The notes beneath the pieces are model-generated. The model did no database searches, had not been told where the DNA came from, and saw nothing but the letters and a program-made list of their open reading frames with translations. Source: Sphaerisporangium rubeum (GTDB lineage Bacteria; Actinomycetota; Actinomycetes; Streptosporangiales; Streptosporangiaceae). Taken from it: DNA of 64,000 nt. The number at the start of each line of letters is the position of its first letter. Position 1 is the first letter of the stretch. Positions 1 through 8,380 of this stretch are shown one piece after another. The position numbers were made by a program, and so were the translations under genes. The stretch is from the NCBI RefSeq assembly GCF_014207705.1, contig NZ_JACHIU010000001.1:1240001-1304000 (forward strand), given 5' to 3'.

Positions 1-1769
1 CGGTCCTCGGCGGTGTCCTCGGCGAGGGCCCGCCGGACGCCGAAGATCCGCACCGGATCAAGGAGGCGGTACGTCCCGAGGCGGACGATCTCGATCAGAT
101 GCAGGTCGGCCAGGGCCTCGAGCAGGTCCTCGGCCGCGGACGGCGGCAGGTCCAGCAGCGCGGCGGCTTCGGCGAGGGACACCGGCCGGTCACCCGCGAG
201 CGCCGTCAGCCGGAGCGTGCGCGCCTGCGCGGCGGTGAGCATGCCGTACACCGACAGGTACGGCACGTCGATCGCCGTGCACTCGGGAAGCCGCGGCTCG
301 ATCAGCCCGATGCGCCGCTCGGCCACGGCGAGCGACCACTGCGGCCGGGCCACCAGCCGGGTCCCGAACAGCCGGATCGGCAACGGCTGGCCGGACGTCT
401 TGGTCACCAGCCTGCGCGCCACGTCCGGTTCGGCCGCGACGCGCTCGGCCCCCGCGATCCGTTCGAGCAACGCCAGCCCCTCGGCTTCGGTCAGGCCGTC
501 CACGGTGCGCCAGTCGACGCCGCCGACCTCGTACCACCGGCGCCTCGCGGTGAGGACCACGGCCCCCGCTCCCGGCAGCAGCATCCTGAGCTGCTCGGCC
601 GTCCGCACGTCGTCCAGGACCACGAGCACCCTGCGGCCCGACGTCATGCTGCGCCACAGCGCCACCCGGTCGCGCGCCGAGGCCGGCACGTCGGCGGCCC
701 CGAACGACGCGAGCAACCCGCCGAGCACCTCGGCGGGTTCCGGCCCGTCCCCGAGTTCCACGAAGAACCGGCCGTCGGGGAACAGGTCCGCCGCCATGTG
801 CGCGGCCCGCACCGCCGTGGCCGTCTTCCCCACCCCGGCGAGACCCGTGAGTCCGACCACCGGGACACCCGGGCCGGTCAGCGCCGCCACCACCTGGCGC
901 AGCAGGTCCTCCCGTCCCACGAAGTCCGTCAGGTCAGCCGGCAACTGCGCGGGCCTGCACCCGGCGCCGGTGGCCACCGCGACCGGCTCGCCGGCCGCCG
1001 CGTCCCCGGCGAGGACCCGCCGCTGCATCTCACGCAGCCCCGGACCGGGGTCCAGGCCGAGCTCCCGCGACAGCAGCCGCCGTGTCTCGTCGAACACCCC
1101 GAGAGCCTCCGCCTGCCTGCCGGACCGGTACAGGGCCAGCATCAGCAGCTCACGGACCCGTTCGCGGTACGGATGCTCGGCGGCCATCGCGGCCAGCCCC
1201 GCCGCCGCGTCCACGTGCCGTCCGAGGTCGATGTCGGCGGCGAACAGATCCTCGGCCGCCGACAACCGCAGTTCCACCAGCCGTGTGCGTTCCGCCTCGG
1301 CGTGGTCCCCCCGCAGCCCGGCCAGCGGCGTGCCGCTCCACAGCGCCAGCGCCTCACGCAGCGCCGCGGACTGCGCGGCCACGTCCCCGGCCCGCCGCGC
1401 GTCCCGCGCCACGGACAGTCGTTCCTCGAACACCGTCCGGTCGATCTGCGCGCCGCGGGCCCGCAGCACGTACCCCCCGCCGGCCGCCTCGATCACGGCC
1501 GGCGCGCGGCCACCCGCCGGGTCGAGCACGCGCCGCAACCGCGAGACCTGCGACCTGATCACCTGAGCGGCCGACCGCGGCGGGTCGTCACCCCAGATCG
1601 CGTCCACCAGCTCGTCCCCCGGCACGGGCCTGCCGCCGTGCAGCAGCAACGCGGCCAGCAGCGCACGCCGCTGCGGCGCGCCGAGATCGAGCTCCGCGCC
1701 GTCCCGCCACGCGCGCACCGGCCCGAGCACCTCGAACCTCAGCTCCGCATCACGCACGCTCTGTCCCAT
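1..1769 (-). CDS. AfsR/SARP-type regulator with BTAD and NB-ARC domains (3' end beyond window)
   Basis: Transcriptional activator of the SARP family with an attached STAND ATPase. Reading the minus strand from ATG 1769 gives one open frame to the left edge, so the C-terminus lies outside the window. The start reads MGQSVRDAELRFEVLGPVR, followed by an OmpR-like winged helix (about residues 10-95), a BTAD domain (about 100-250) and an NB-ARC domain with P-loop GLAGVGKTATAV and a Walker B-like VLVVLDDV. It lies 30 nt downstream of the ECF42 sigma gene on the same strand and may be co-transcribed with it. Targets cannot be read from the sequence. Confidence 0.88.
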   Translation of the reverse strand, partial: MGQSVRDAELRFEVLGPVRAWRDGAELDLGAPQRRALLAALLLHGGRPVPGDELVDAIWGDDPPRSAAQVIRSQVSRLRRVLDPAGGRAPAVIEAAGGGYVLRARGAQIDRTVFEERLSVARDARRAGDVAAQSAALREALALWSGTPLAGLRGDHAEAERTRLVELRLSAAEDLFAADIDLGRHVDAAAGLAAMAAEHPYRERVRELLMLALYRSGRQAEALGVFDETRRLLSRELGLDPGPGLREMQRRVLAGDAAAGEPVAVATGAGCRPAQLPADLTDFVGREDLLRQVVAALTGPGVPVVGLTGLAGVGKTATAVRAAHMAADLFPDGRFFVELGDGPEPAEVLGGLLASFGAADVPASARDRVALWRSMTSGRRVLVVLDDVRTAEQLRMLLPGAGAVVLTARRRWYEVGGVDWRTVDGLTEAEGLALLERIAGAERVAAEPDVARRLVTKTSGQPLPIRLFGTRLVARPQWSLAVAERRIGLIEPRLPECTAIDVPYLSVYGMLTAAQARTLRLTALAGDRPVSLAEAAALLDLPPSAAEDLLEALADLHLIEIVRLGTYRLLDPVRIFGVRRALAEDTAED

Positions 1770-1799
1770 GTCGTACACAACCGTATGAGCTGCTGGAAT

Positions 1800-3059
1800 T
1801 CATCCGGCACGCTCGGACGCCTTGTCGTCGGCCGCCGCGAGGCGGGTGGCGCGCAGAGTGAGGTGGCGTTGTTCCGGCACGGTGGTGGCGCGGCGCGCGG
1901 CCTCGCGGTAGGTGGGGGCCGCCGCGGGGTCGCCGGACAGTTCCAGCAGGAAGGCGCGGGTGGCGAGCAGGCGGTGGTGGCGTGCCATGCGGGGGTCGGA
2001 CTCCAAGGTGGCGAGCAGGGCCAGGCCCTCGGCGGGGCCGCGGACCTTGGCGACGGCGACGGCGCGGTTCAGGGTGACCATCGGGCCGGGGGCCGCGTGT
2101 TCCAGGAGCTCGTACAAGGCGAGGATCTGCGGCCAGTCGGTGGAGTCCACGTCCTTGGCCTCGTCGTGGACCGCGGCGATCGCGGCCTGCAACTGGTAGG
2201 GGCCGACCGCTCCTTTCGGCAGGGTCTCGGTGACGAGGGTGACGCCTTCGGTGATGAGGGCCTGGTCCCACCGGTCGCGGTCCTGCTCCTCCAGCGGCAC
2301 CAGGGAGCCGTCGCGGCCGGTGCGCGCGGGTCTGCGCGCGTCGGTGAGGAGCATCAGGGCCAGCAGGCCCGCCACCTCGCCGTCACCGGGGAGCAGGCGG
2401 CGCAGCAGGCGGGTGAGACGGATCGCCTCGTCCGACAGGCGCGGCGCGGTGAGATCGGTGCCGGTGCTGGCGGTGTAGCCCTCGTTGAAGATCAGGTACA
2501 GCACGTGCAGCACGGCGAGCAGGCGTTCCCCTCGCTCGGCGGCCTCCGGCATCGTGAACGCGGCGCCGCCGGCCCTGATGGTCTGCTTGGCCCGGCTGAT
2601 CCGCTGCGCCATCGTGGCCTCCGGCACCATGAAGGCCGCCGCGATCTGCGCGGTGGTGAGGCCGCCGACCGCGCGCAGCGTCAGCGCGATCCGGCTCGGC
2701 GAGGACAACGAGGGGTGGCAGCACAGGAACAGCAGGGTCAGCGTCTCGTCGCCGCCGACGTCCGGCTCCGCGGGTGTCTCCAGTAACGCCGACTGGGGGG
2801 TGGCCGCGAGGAGGGCCGTCTCTCTGCGGCGCCGCGCCGAGTCGCTGCGGAACTCGTCGAGCAGCCGGCGCGTGGCGACGGTCAGCAGCCACCCACGCGG
2901 GTTCTCCGGCAACCCCGTCGCCGGCCAGCGGGTCGCCGCGGCGAGCAGTGCCTCCTGCGTGGCGTCCTCACACGCGTCGAACTGGTCGTACCGGCGGGCC
3001 AGGGCCCCGAGGACCTGCGGCGCGAGCTCACGCAGCAGGTCCTCGACGCCGTCGCTCAC
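1800..3059 (-). CDS. ECF sigma factor, ECF42-like (DGPF-associated)
   Basis: RNA polymerase sigma factor of about 419 aa. The N-terminal half holds sigma-70 regions 2 and 4 (FDACEDATQEALLAA; LTTAQIAAAFMVPEATMAQR). The long C-terminal half has TPR-like repeats (LNEGYTAS, ALYELLEHAAPGPMVTLNRA), the layout known for the ECF42 group. The GTG start at 3059 is chosen because it overlaps the stop of the upstream DGPF gene (GTGA), implying translational coupling; a longer frame would run into that gene. ECF42 factors are normally paired with DGPF/YCII proteins, as here. No anti-sigma gene is seen next to it. Confidence 0.88.
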   Translation of the reverse strand: MSDGVEDLLRELAPQVLGALARRYDQFDACEDATQEALLAAATRWPATGLPENPRGWLLTVATRRLLDEFRSDSARRRRETALLAATPQSALLETPAEPDVGGDETLTLLFLCCHPSLSSPSRIALTLRAVGGLTTAQIAAAFMVPEATMAQRISRAKQTIRAGGAAFTMPEAAERGERLLAVLHVLYLIFNEGYTASTGTDLTAPRLSDEAIRLTRLLRRLLPGDGEVAGLLALMLLTDARRPARTGRDGSLVPLEEQDRDRWDQALITEGVTLVTETLPKGAVGPYQLQAAIAAVHDEAKDVDSTDWPQILALYELLEHAAPGPMVTLNRAVAVAKVRGPAEGLALLATLESDPRMARHHRLLATRAFLLELSGDPAAAPTYREAARRATTVPEQRHLTLRATRLAAADDKASERAG

Positions 3060-3418
3060 GGGACCGCCGGGGCCTCGTGCAGGATCGGCCACAACTCGAC
3101 CGGGTCGCGGTCGGCCCACGGCATGTCCGCCGCCATCTCCAGCGCGCGCTCCTCGCTCTCGACGTCGAGCAGGTAGAAGCTCGCGACGTACTCCTTGGTC
3201 TCCAGGTACGGCCCGTCGGTGACGGCCGGCGCGCCGCCTTCGCGCCGCACCAGCCGCGCGTTCACCGCGTCCGCCAGGCCGTAGGCGCCGATGAGCTCAC
3301 CGGTCTCCTGGTACTTGCGGTTCCACGCGTCCTGCTTGGCGATCTCCTCCGGCCACGTCTCCTGCGGCACCTCGCCCCACTTCTCCTGGTTCCCGTAGAT
3401 CATCAGGAGGTACTTCAT
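3056..3418 (-). CDS. YCII-related (DGPF-domain) protein
   Basis: A 120-aa protein starting MKYLLMIYGNQEKW and containing the family signature as TDGPYLETKEYV (about residues 67-78), followed by a predicted alpha-beta fold. DGPF proteins are the usual partners of ECF42 sigma factors; their biochemical role is not established. The start at 3418 follows a GGGAAGTG purine-rich stretch. Its stop overlaps the sigma factor start, so the two form a coupled pair. Confidence 0.9.
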   Translation of the reverse strand: MKYLLMIYGNQEKWGEVPQETWPEEIAKQDAWNRKYQETGELIGAYGLADAVNARLVRREGGAPAVTDGPYLETKEYVASFYLLDVESEERALEMAADMPWADRDPVELWPILHEAPAVP

Positions 3419-3521
3419 CTCGGCACTTCCCTTCCCGAGCGCACCCCGGTGGCGCACCGTCACCCCCCGGTCGGAGCGGCCCACCCGTTCTCTACATCTC
3501 ACCAGAAAAATCCGCACGACC

Positions 3522-3560
3522 GCGCGAAAGGCCGGCAGCGGTGGCTGCCGGCCTTCGCGC
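3522..3560 (-). terminator. Rho-independent terminator of the GH16 gene
   Basis: A long GC-rich inverted repeat (GCGCGAAAGGCCGGCAGC paired with GCTGCCGGCCTTCGCGC, one bulge) lies directly after the GH16 stop on the minus strand. It is followed by a T-rich run around 3508-3513 in the direction of transcription. Confidence 0.75.
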
Positions 3561-3570
3561 GCACCGTGGA

Positions 3571-4791
3571 TCAGGCGCGGGTCCACTTCTGGTTGGGCCC
3601 GCCGGTGCAGTCCCAGAGCTGGAGCAGGGCCCCGTTGGCGGTGTTGCGGTCGGCGATGTCCACGCATCGGTTGGCGGCGATATTGACCAGGTCGCCTGCG
3701 CCACTGAGGGTGAAGCGTTGCGCGCTGGTGCCGTTGCACGTGTAGAGCTGAATGGGTGTGCCGTTGGCGGTCCCCGCCGCCGCGGCGTCCATACACTTGC
3801 CCATCGCGCGCACCGTGCCGTCGCCGTTGATCGTCCACTGCTGCGCGACGGTGCCGTTGCAGTCGTACATCTGCAGGCGCGCGCCGTCGGCGGGATTGGC
3901 GGCGGGGATGTCGACGCAGCGGTTGTTGAGGTTGGAGCGCAGCGCGGTGCCGGTACCGCCGCCGTCCGACGTCCACGCCGAGACGCGCACGTAGTCGACG
4001 AGCATGGTCTGCGGGAACGACGTGCTCGAGTTCGGCGGGCCGGGCCAGTTGCCGCCGACCGCCACGTTGAGGATCATGAAGAACGGGTGGTCGAAGACCC
4101 ACTGGTTGCCGCGGATGTTCGCCGGGGTCACGCGGAAGTACTCCGACCCGTCGAGGTACCAGACGATCAGGCTGGGGGACCAGTCGACACGGTAGTTGTG
4201 GAACGCGTCCGCCAGCGGCGCGCCGATGGAGCGGTTGCCGCCGACCCCCGAGCCGCCGGAGTAGCCGGGTCCGTGCACCGTGCCGTACACGGTGTTCGGC
4301 GCGCTGCCGACGTTCTCCATGATGTCGATCTCACCGGTGTTCGGCCAGTTGCCGCCGCCGAGCATCCAGAACGCCGGCCAGATGCCCTGGCCCCGCGGGA
4401 TCTTGATGCTCGCCTCGAACCGTCCGTACGCCTGCGTGAACCGGTCCGCCGTGAGGATGCGACCTGAGGTGTACTGGCATGTGCCGTAGTGGCACTGCAG
4501 GTTGGACGGGTTCTCCTTCCGCGCCGTGATCGCGAGGTGGCCCTGGCCGTCCTGGTACACGTTCCGCGTGGAGTTCGTGTAGTACTGCAGCTCGTTGTTG
4601 CCCCACCCGCCGCCACCGGTGTCGAACTTCCACTTCGACCCGTCGACGGCCGCCCCCGAGGCGCCGTTGAACTCGTCCGACCACACCACAGGCCCGATGG
4701 CGGCCCGCGCCGGCACACCGCCGGCCACCAGCCCACCGGACAACGCGACGGCCATGGCCATCGCCACGAGAAGAAGCCGGGGTTTACGCAT
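3571..4791 (-). CDS. Secreted GH16 endo-beta-1,3-glucanase with C-terminal ricin-type (CBM13) lectin domain
   Basis: A 406-aa exported glycoside hydrolase predicted to cut beta-1,3- or mixed-linked glucan outside the cell. Residues 1-31 are a signal peptide ending ARA. Residues about 33-275 are the GH16 domain with the catalytic signature GEIDIMENVG (nucleophile E154, acid/base E159). Residues about 285-406 form a ricin B-type beta-trefoil with three repeats, each carrying a CVDI/CMDA and a QxW-type element (QQWTI, QKWTRA). The start is ATG 4791, with GGAGG 7 nt upstream; an 11-codon longer frame lacks a comparable site. An inverted repeat upstream may be its operator. Confidence 0.92.
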   Translation of the reverse strand: MRKPRLLLVAMAMAVALSGGLVAGGVPARAAIGPVVWSDEFNGASGAAVDGSKWKFDTGGGGWGNNELQYYTNSTRNVYQDGQGHLAITARKENPSNLQCHYGTCQYTSGRILTADRFTQAYGRFEASIKIPRGQGIWPAFWMLGGGNWPNTGEIDIMENVGSAPNTVYGTVHGPGYSGGSGVGGNRSIGAPLADAFHNYRVDWSPSLIVWYLDGSEYFRVTPANIRGNQWVFDHPFFMILNVAVGGNWPGPPNSSTSFPQTMLVDYVRVSAWTSDGGGTGTALRSNLNNRCVDIPAANPADGARLQMYDCNGTVAQQWTINGDGTVRAMGKCMDAAAAGTANGTPIQLYTCNGTSAQRFTLSGAGDLVNIAANRCVDIADRNTANGALLQLWDCTGGPNQKWTRA

Positions 4792-4953
4792 GAGGACCTC
4801 CGGTCGCTGACTCTCACGCAGCACGGCCCTCCGGCCACCACGGCACCCTCACCAGCCGGGACACGGTGTGCCGGTCCTGTTTCTGTGCTTGCCGGAAGCT
4901 CGTCCACTGCCTGGATTAAGAGGATGTAACACCGGGGTCACAAGTCTTGTCAA

Positions 4954-4968
4954 TAGGAAGCTTTCCTA
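4954..4968. promoter_or_regulatory. Inverted repeat operator candidate for the GH16 gene
   Basis: TAGGAA-GCT-TTCCTA lies about 165 bp upstream of the GH16 start, inside an AT-rich patch. The dyad suggests a repressor site controlling glucanase expression; the protein that binds it is unknown. Confidence 0.45.
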
Positions 4969-5071
4969 ATTAATGGCTCAGTCGAGACCGGAGCGGACGG
5001 CGGTGAGCGCGGCCGGATCGACGTGCCGCCTCGCGTCCACGTCCGCCTCTCCACCGACGACAAAAAGCGTC

Positions 5072-5101
5072 TTGACAAATAAATTTGTCGGCTGCTACCT
5101 T
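5072..5101 (+). promoter_or_regulatory. Sigma-70-type promoter overlapped by a perfect palindrome
   Basis: TTGACA at 5072-5077 is a consensus -35 box, with a weak -10 (CTACCT/TACCTT) at about 5095-5101. The perfect inverted repeat GACAAAT-AA-ATTTGTC (5074-5089) covers the -35 box and spacer, a typical arrangement for a repressor of the TetR, MarR or ArsR type. It serves the DHFR-like gene at 5144. Confidence 0.65.
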
Positions 5102-5143
5102 TGGGACATCGGCAAGTGAGACCACCACCAAGGAGTGAGTGAG

Positions 5144-5737
5144 ATGCGGATCGTGATCGTTGAGTTCATGACCCTCGACGGCGTCGTGCAGGCCCCCGGC
5201 GGGGTGGACGAGGACACCGACGGCGGCTTCGCCAACGGGGCCTGGTCGATCCCGTTCTTCGACAACGAGGTGGTCGGCGGCCTGTTCGACGGCGGGCTCG
5301 CCACCGCCGAGGCCCTGCTCTACGGCCGGCGCACCTGGCAGGGCATGTCGGTGGCGTGGCCGCCGCGGGCCGGCGACCCGTTCGCCGACCGTATGAACGC
5401 CATCCAGAAGTACGTCGTGTCCGACAGCCTGAGCGACGACGAGATGACGTGGAACACCACGCGCATCCCCGGCGGTGAGGCCCTGGACCGCATCCGCGAG
5501 CTGAAGGAGAAGGACGGGGGAGACCTGCTCGTCATGGGCAGCGCGACGCTCGCTCGTGCTCTCGTCGAGGCCGACCTGGTGGACGAGCTGCGCCTGGCGA
5601 TCGAGCCGGTGCTCGTCGGCGGCGGCAAGAAGATCTTCTCCGAGGGTGGCGACCTGCGCACGTTCGAGCTGGTCTCGGTGACCACCAGCGAAAAGGGTGT
5701 CAACGCGTGCGTGTACCGCCGGGTCGCCGGCGCGTGA
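5144..5737 (+). CDS. Dihydrofolate reductase family (RibD C-terminal-like) protein
   Basis: A 197-aa cytoplasmic protein of the broad DHFR/RibD-C superfamily. It shows the N-terminal strand and loop MRIVIVEFMTLDGVVQAPGG, the ALLYGRRTWQGM nucleotide-binding region and the C-terminal GGGKKIFSE element. These proteins are usually NADPH-dependent reductases of unknown substrate, not the essential DHFR. The ATG at 5144 has AGGAG 8 nt upstream; an in-frame GTG at 5135 overlaps that site and is less likely. A second, diverged family member is at 22295. Confidence 0.85.
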   Translation: MRIVIVEFMTLDGVVQAPGGVDEDTDGGFANGAWSIPFFDNEVVGGLFDGGLATAEALLYGRRTWQGMSVAWPPRAGDPFADRMNAIQKYVVSDSLSDDEMTWNTTRIPGGEALDRIRELKEKDGGDLLVMGSATLARALVEADLVDELRLAIEPVLVGGGKKIFSEGGDLRTFELVSVTTSEKGVNACVYRRVAGA

Positions 5738-5752
5738 CATCGGCGCCGTCCG

Positions 5753-5792
5753 GAAGGCCCGGGTCGGAAACACCTTCCTGACCTGGGCCTTC
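5753..5792 (+). terminator. Terminator after the DHFR-like gene
   Basis: GAAGGCCC...GGGCCTTC with inner GGTC/GACC and GGAA/TTCC pairs forms a long interrupted hairpin 15 nt after the stop codon. Its outer arms closely resemble the hairpin next to tRNA-Gly at 63461-63499. Confidence 0.65.
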
Positions 5793-5823
5793 GGCGTCCT
5801 CGGCTCCTCGATGCACAGCTAAG

Positions 5824-5864
5824 CAACTCAGGTTGACTATTTTCGAGCTTGTCAACTACGGTTG
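5824..5864. promoter_or_regulatory. Double CAAC-N4-GTTG operator upstream of the ABC exporter
   Basis: Two dyads, CAACTCAGGTTG (5824-5835) and CAACTACGGTTG (5853-5864), are arranged symmetrically so that GTTGAC (5832) and GTCAAC (5851) also pair. This is a typical two-site repressor target just before an efflux operon; no regulator gene is adjacent. Confidence 0.5.
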
Positions 5865-5897
5865 CTTCGCGTGATGTCGTGACAGGAAAGGCGAGAG

Positions 5898-6806
5898 ATG
5901 GCCACAGGCGAAGTGGTGCTCGACGTCGAAGGGCTGCGCATGCGGTACGGCCCCGTCGACGTCCTGCGTGACGTGACCTTCCAGGCGCGTCAAGGCGAGG
6001 TGGTGTGCCTGCTCGGGCCGAACGGCGCGGGGAAGACCACCACGATCGAAATTCTTGAGGGGTTCCGCACACGGTCGGCGGGACGGGTCGAGGTGCTCGG
6101 CACCGATCCGGCGCGTGCGGGGGAGCAGTGGCGCGCACGGGTCGGGATCGTGCTCCAGTCGTGGCGGGACCACGGCAAGTGGCGGGTGCGTGAGTTACTG
6201 CGGCACCTCGGCATGTACTACGTGGCCTACTCCACCGAGACGGTCCAGCGGCCGTGGGACGTGGACCTGCTCATCGAGGCCGTCGGGCTCACGCGGCAGG
6301 CGGGACACAAGGTCAGGACGCTGTCCGGGGGCCAGCGCCGGCGGCTGGACGTGGCGATCGGGCTCGTGGGCCGTCCCGAGCTGGTGTTCCTCGACGAGCC
6401 GACGGCGGGTCTCGACCCGGTGGCACGGCACGGCTTCCACGAGCTCATCGAGGGGCTCGTCGACGAGGGAGGCACCACGGTGCTGCTCACCACCCACGAT
6501 CTCGCCGAGGCCGAGAAGCTCGCCGACCGCATCATGGTGCTCGACCGGGGCCGCATCGTCGCCGACGGCACGGCGGCGGAGCTGGCCAGGAAGATCGCGG
6601 GGGAGGACGAGGTGCGCTGGGACCGCGACGGCCAGAGCTTCCGGCACACCGCCACGGACTCCACCCGGTTCGTCTTCGAGCTGTTCAAGCAGTACGGCGA
6701 GACCATCGAGAACCTCGAGGTGCGCCGCGCCTCACTTGAGGACACCTATCTCACCCTGGTGCGCAGGGCCGAGTCCGCGGACCACACCGAAGGCGGAGAC
6801 CGATGA
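5898..6806 (+). CDS. ABC transporter ATP-binding protein (DrrA-like)
   Basis: A 302-aa cytoplasmic ATPase of a drug or lipid exporter. Visible motifs are Walker A GPNGAGKTTT, signature LSGGQRRRLD, Walker B LVFLDEPTAGLDP and the switch histidine in LLTTHD. The C-terminal about 80 residues are the extension typical of DrrA/CcmA-type subunits. ATG 5898 follows a GGCGAGAG site. Its stop overlaps the permease start (ATGA at 6803), so the two are translationally coupled and form one transporter. Confidence 0.92.
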   Translation: MATGEVVLDVEGLRMRYGPVDVLRDVTFQARQGEVVCLLGPNGAGKTTTIEILEGFRTRSAGRVEVLGTDPARAGEQWRARVGIVLQSWRDHGKWRVRELLRHLGMYYVAYSTETVQRPWDVDLLIEAVGLTRQAGHKVRTLSGGQRRRLDVAIGLVGRPELVFLDEPTAGLDPVARHGFHELIEGLVDEGGTTVLLTTHDLAEAEKLADRIMVLDRGRIVADGTAAELARKIAGEDEVRWDRDGQSFRHTATDSTRFVFELFKQYGETIENLEVRRASLEDTYLTLVRRAESADHTEGGDR

Positions 6807-7642
6807 CCATGGCATGGCGGGCCGGCTGGTCCCGCGGCATGATCGAGCTGCGGCAGTCGTTCACCAACGCGGCCGACCTGTTCAACCACTTCTTCTGGCC
6901 CGTCGTGATGCTGGTGACCCTGTTCTTCATGCGCGGCTCCACCTTCGGCCAGACCGGTCTCGGGCTCGCCACCCTGGCCATGCCGAGCATCCTCGGCATG
7001 AACGCCGCCATGGCCATGACGATGATGAGCCAGCACCTCACCGCCGACCGTGAGGACGGCACGCTGCTCCGCGCCAAGGCGACACCGGACGGCATGACCG
7101 GCTACCTCGTCGGCAAGATCATCTCAGTGTCCCTCGGCCTGGTCGCCGACCTCACGTTGCTCCTCGTCCCCGGCCTGCTCCTCGTCCCCGGACTCAGGAT
7201 CGGCGACCTCGCCTCCTGGCTGACCCTGGCCTGGGTCCTGGCCCTCGGCCTGGTCGCCACCCTGCCGCTCGGCGCCGTGCTCGGCTCGGTCTTCGCCAGC
7301 GTCCGCAGCCAGGGCCTGCTCACCCTGCCGGTCCTGGGCCTGATCGCCATCTCCGGCATCTTCTACCCCATCACGGCGCTGCCGCAGTGGCTGCAATGGA
7401 TCGCACAGACCTTCCCGATGTACTGGCTCGGCCTCGGCATGCGCTCCGCGCTGCTCCCCGCCGACGCCGTCGCCATCGAGGTCGGCCAGTCCTGGCGCCA
7501 CCTGGAGACCATCGCGGTCCTCGGCACCTGGGCCGTGATCGGCCTGCTCCTGGCCCCCGTCGTCCTGCGCCGCATGGCCCGCCGCGAGTCCGGCTCCCGC
7601 GTCGCCGAACGCCGCGAGAAGGCACTGCAGCGCATCGGCTGA
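6803..7642 (+). CDS. ABC-2 type permease (DrrB-like)
   Basis: A 279-aa integral membrane protein with about six hydrophobic segments. The region around GLIAISGIFYPITALPQWLQW resembles the conserved C-terminal part of ABC-2 permeases. It partners the ATPase encoded immediately upstream (4-bp overlap). The substrate is unknown; efflux of a small amphiphile would be usual for this family. Confidence 0.88.
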   Translation: MTMAWRAGWSRGMIELRQSFTNAADLFNHFFWPVVMLVTLFFMRGSTFGQTGLGLATLAMPSILGMNAAMAMTMMSQHLTADREDGTLLRAKATPDGMTGYLVGKIISVSLGLVADLTLLLVPGLLLVPGLRIGDLASWLTLAWVLALGLVATLPLGAVLGSVFASVRSQGLLTLPVLGLIAISGIFYPITALPQWLQWIAQTFPMYWLGLGMRSALLPADAVAIEVGQSWRHLETIAVLGTWAVIGLLLAPVVLRRMARRESGSRVAERREKALQRIG

Positions 7643-7748
7643 CCCCGTCCCACCCCTTATCGGTTCCTTACGGCTCGGTCCTCGCTCTGGCCACCGGGCC
7701 GTCCACCGGTGAGACTGGCTGGCGCACGCCGACAACGAGGAGCCGACG

Positions 7749-8282
7749 ATGAGAGCACGGCTGGCGGTGACCGGTCTCGTCATGGCGGGAACGCTGGGGC
7801 TCGCGGGCTGCGGCACACCGGCACGTGACGCGGCCCCGGCGGGTGACGCCGCGCCGGCCCCGGCCGCGACGGCGAGCACAGGTGTGTACGACTTCAGCGT
7901 GGCGACCCTCGACGGCGGCACCTTCGAGGGCCGCGGCCTCGCCGGCAGGCCCGCCGTGCTGTGGTTCTGGGCCCCATGGTGTCCCACCTGCCTCGGCCAG
8001 GCGAAACAGGTGAACGCGCTGGCCGCCGGCTACGCCGGCAAGGCCAACGTGGTCGGCGTGGCCGGCCTGGACGAGGTGCCGGCGATGCACGAGTTCGTCC
8101 GCATGGCGAAACTGTCCGGCTTCCCCCAGCTCGCCGACGAGCAGGGCCTGGTGTGGAAACGCTTCGGCATGACCGCGCAGAGCACCTTCGTCGTCCTCGA
8201 CGCCGACGGCAAGGTCACCGCACGCGGCCACCTCGACCCCGCCGACCTGCCTGGGACTCTCGACAAGCTGCTGGCGAGCTGA
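7749..8282 (+). CDS. TlpA/ResA-like thioredoxin lipoprotein
   Basis: A 177-aa lipoprotein with lipobox LAGC (Cys21), an Ala/Pro-rich tether to about residue 45, then a thioredoxin-fold domain with WFWAPWCPTC as the CxxC active site. The later segment STFVVLDADGKV supplies the cis-Pro-side strand, although the usual cis-proline is not obvious. It likely reduces disulfides outside the membrane. The CcdA-like protein encoded 99 bp downstream would supply electrons. Confidence 0.88.
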   Translation: MRARLAVTGLVMAGTLGLAGCGTPARDAAPAGDAAPAPAATASTGVYDFSVATLDGGTFEGRGLAGRPAVLWFWAPWCPTCLGQAKQVNALAAGYAGKANVVGVAGLDEVPAMHEFVRMAKLSGFPQLADEQGLVWKRFGMTAQSTFVVLDADGKVTARGHLDPADLPGTLDKLLAS

Positions 8283-8380
8283 CATGCCGGACGCTCCGCA
8301 CGGCCCGACGCACGGCGACACCGTCCACCGCCTGGCACACGGCATGCCGGACATCGTCCACCGCCCGACGGCGGGCTGAG

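Noticed and set aside
99-2786. Very long plus-strand open frame across the SARP and sigma-factor genes
   Set aside because: It is a GC-rich shadow: the minus-strand frames here carry recognisable SARP and ECF domains, while this one is Arg/Gly/Gln-rich without any known motif.
5144-5737. Essential folA-type dihydrofolate reductase or trimethoprim resistance gene
   Set aside because: The sequence fits the broad RibD-C/DHFR-like family, lacking the compact folA pattern; no thyA is nearby.
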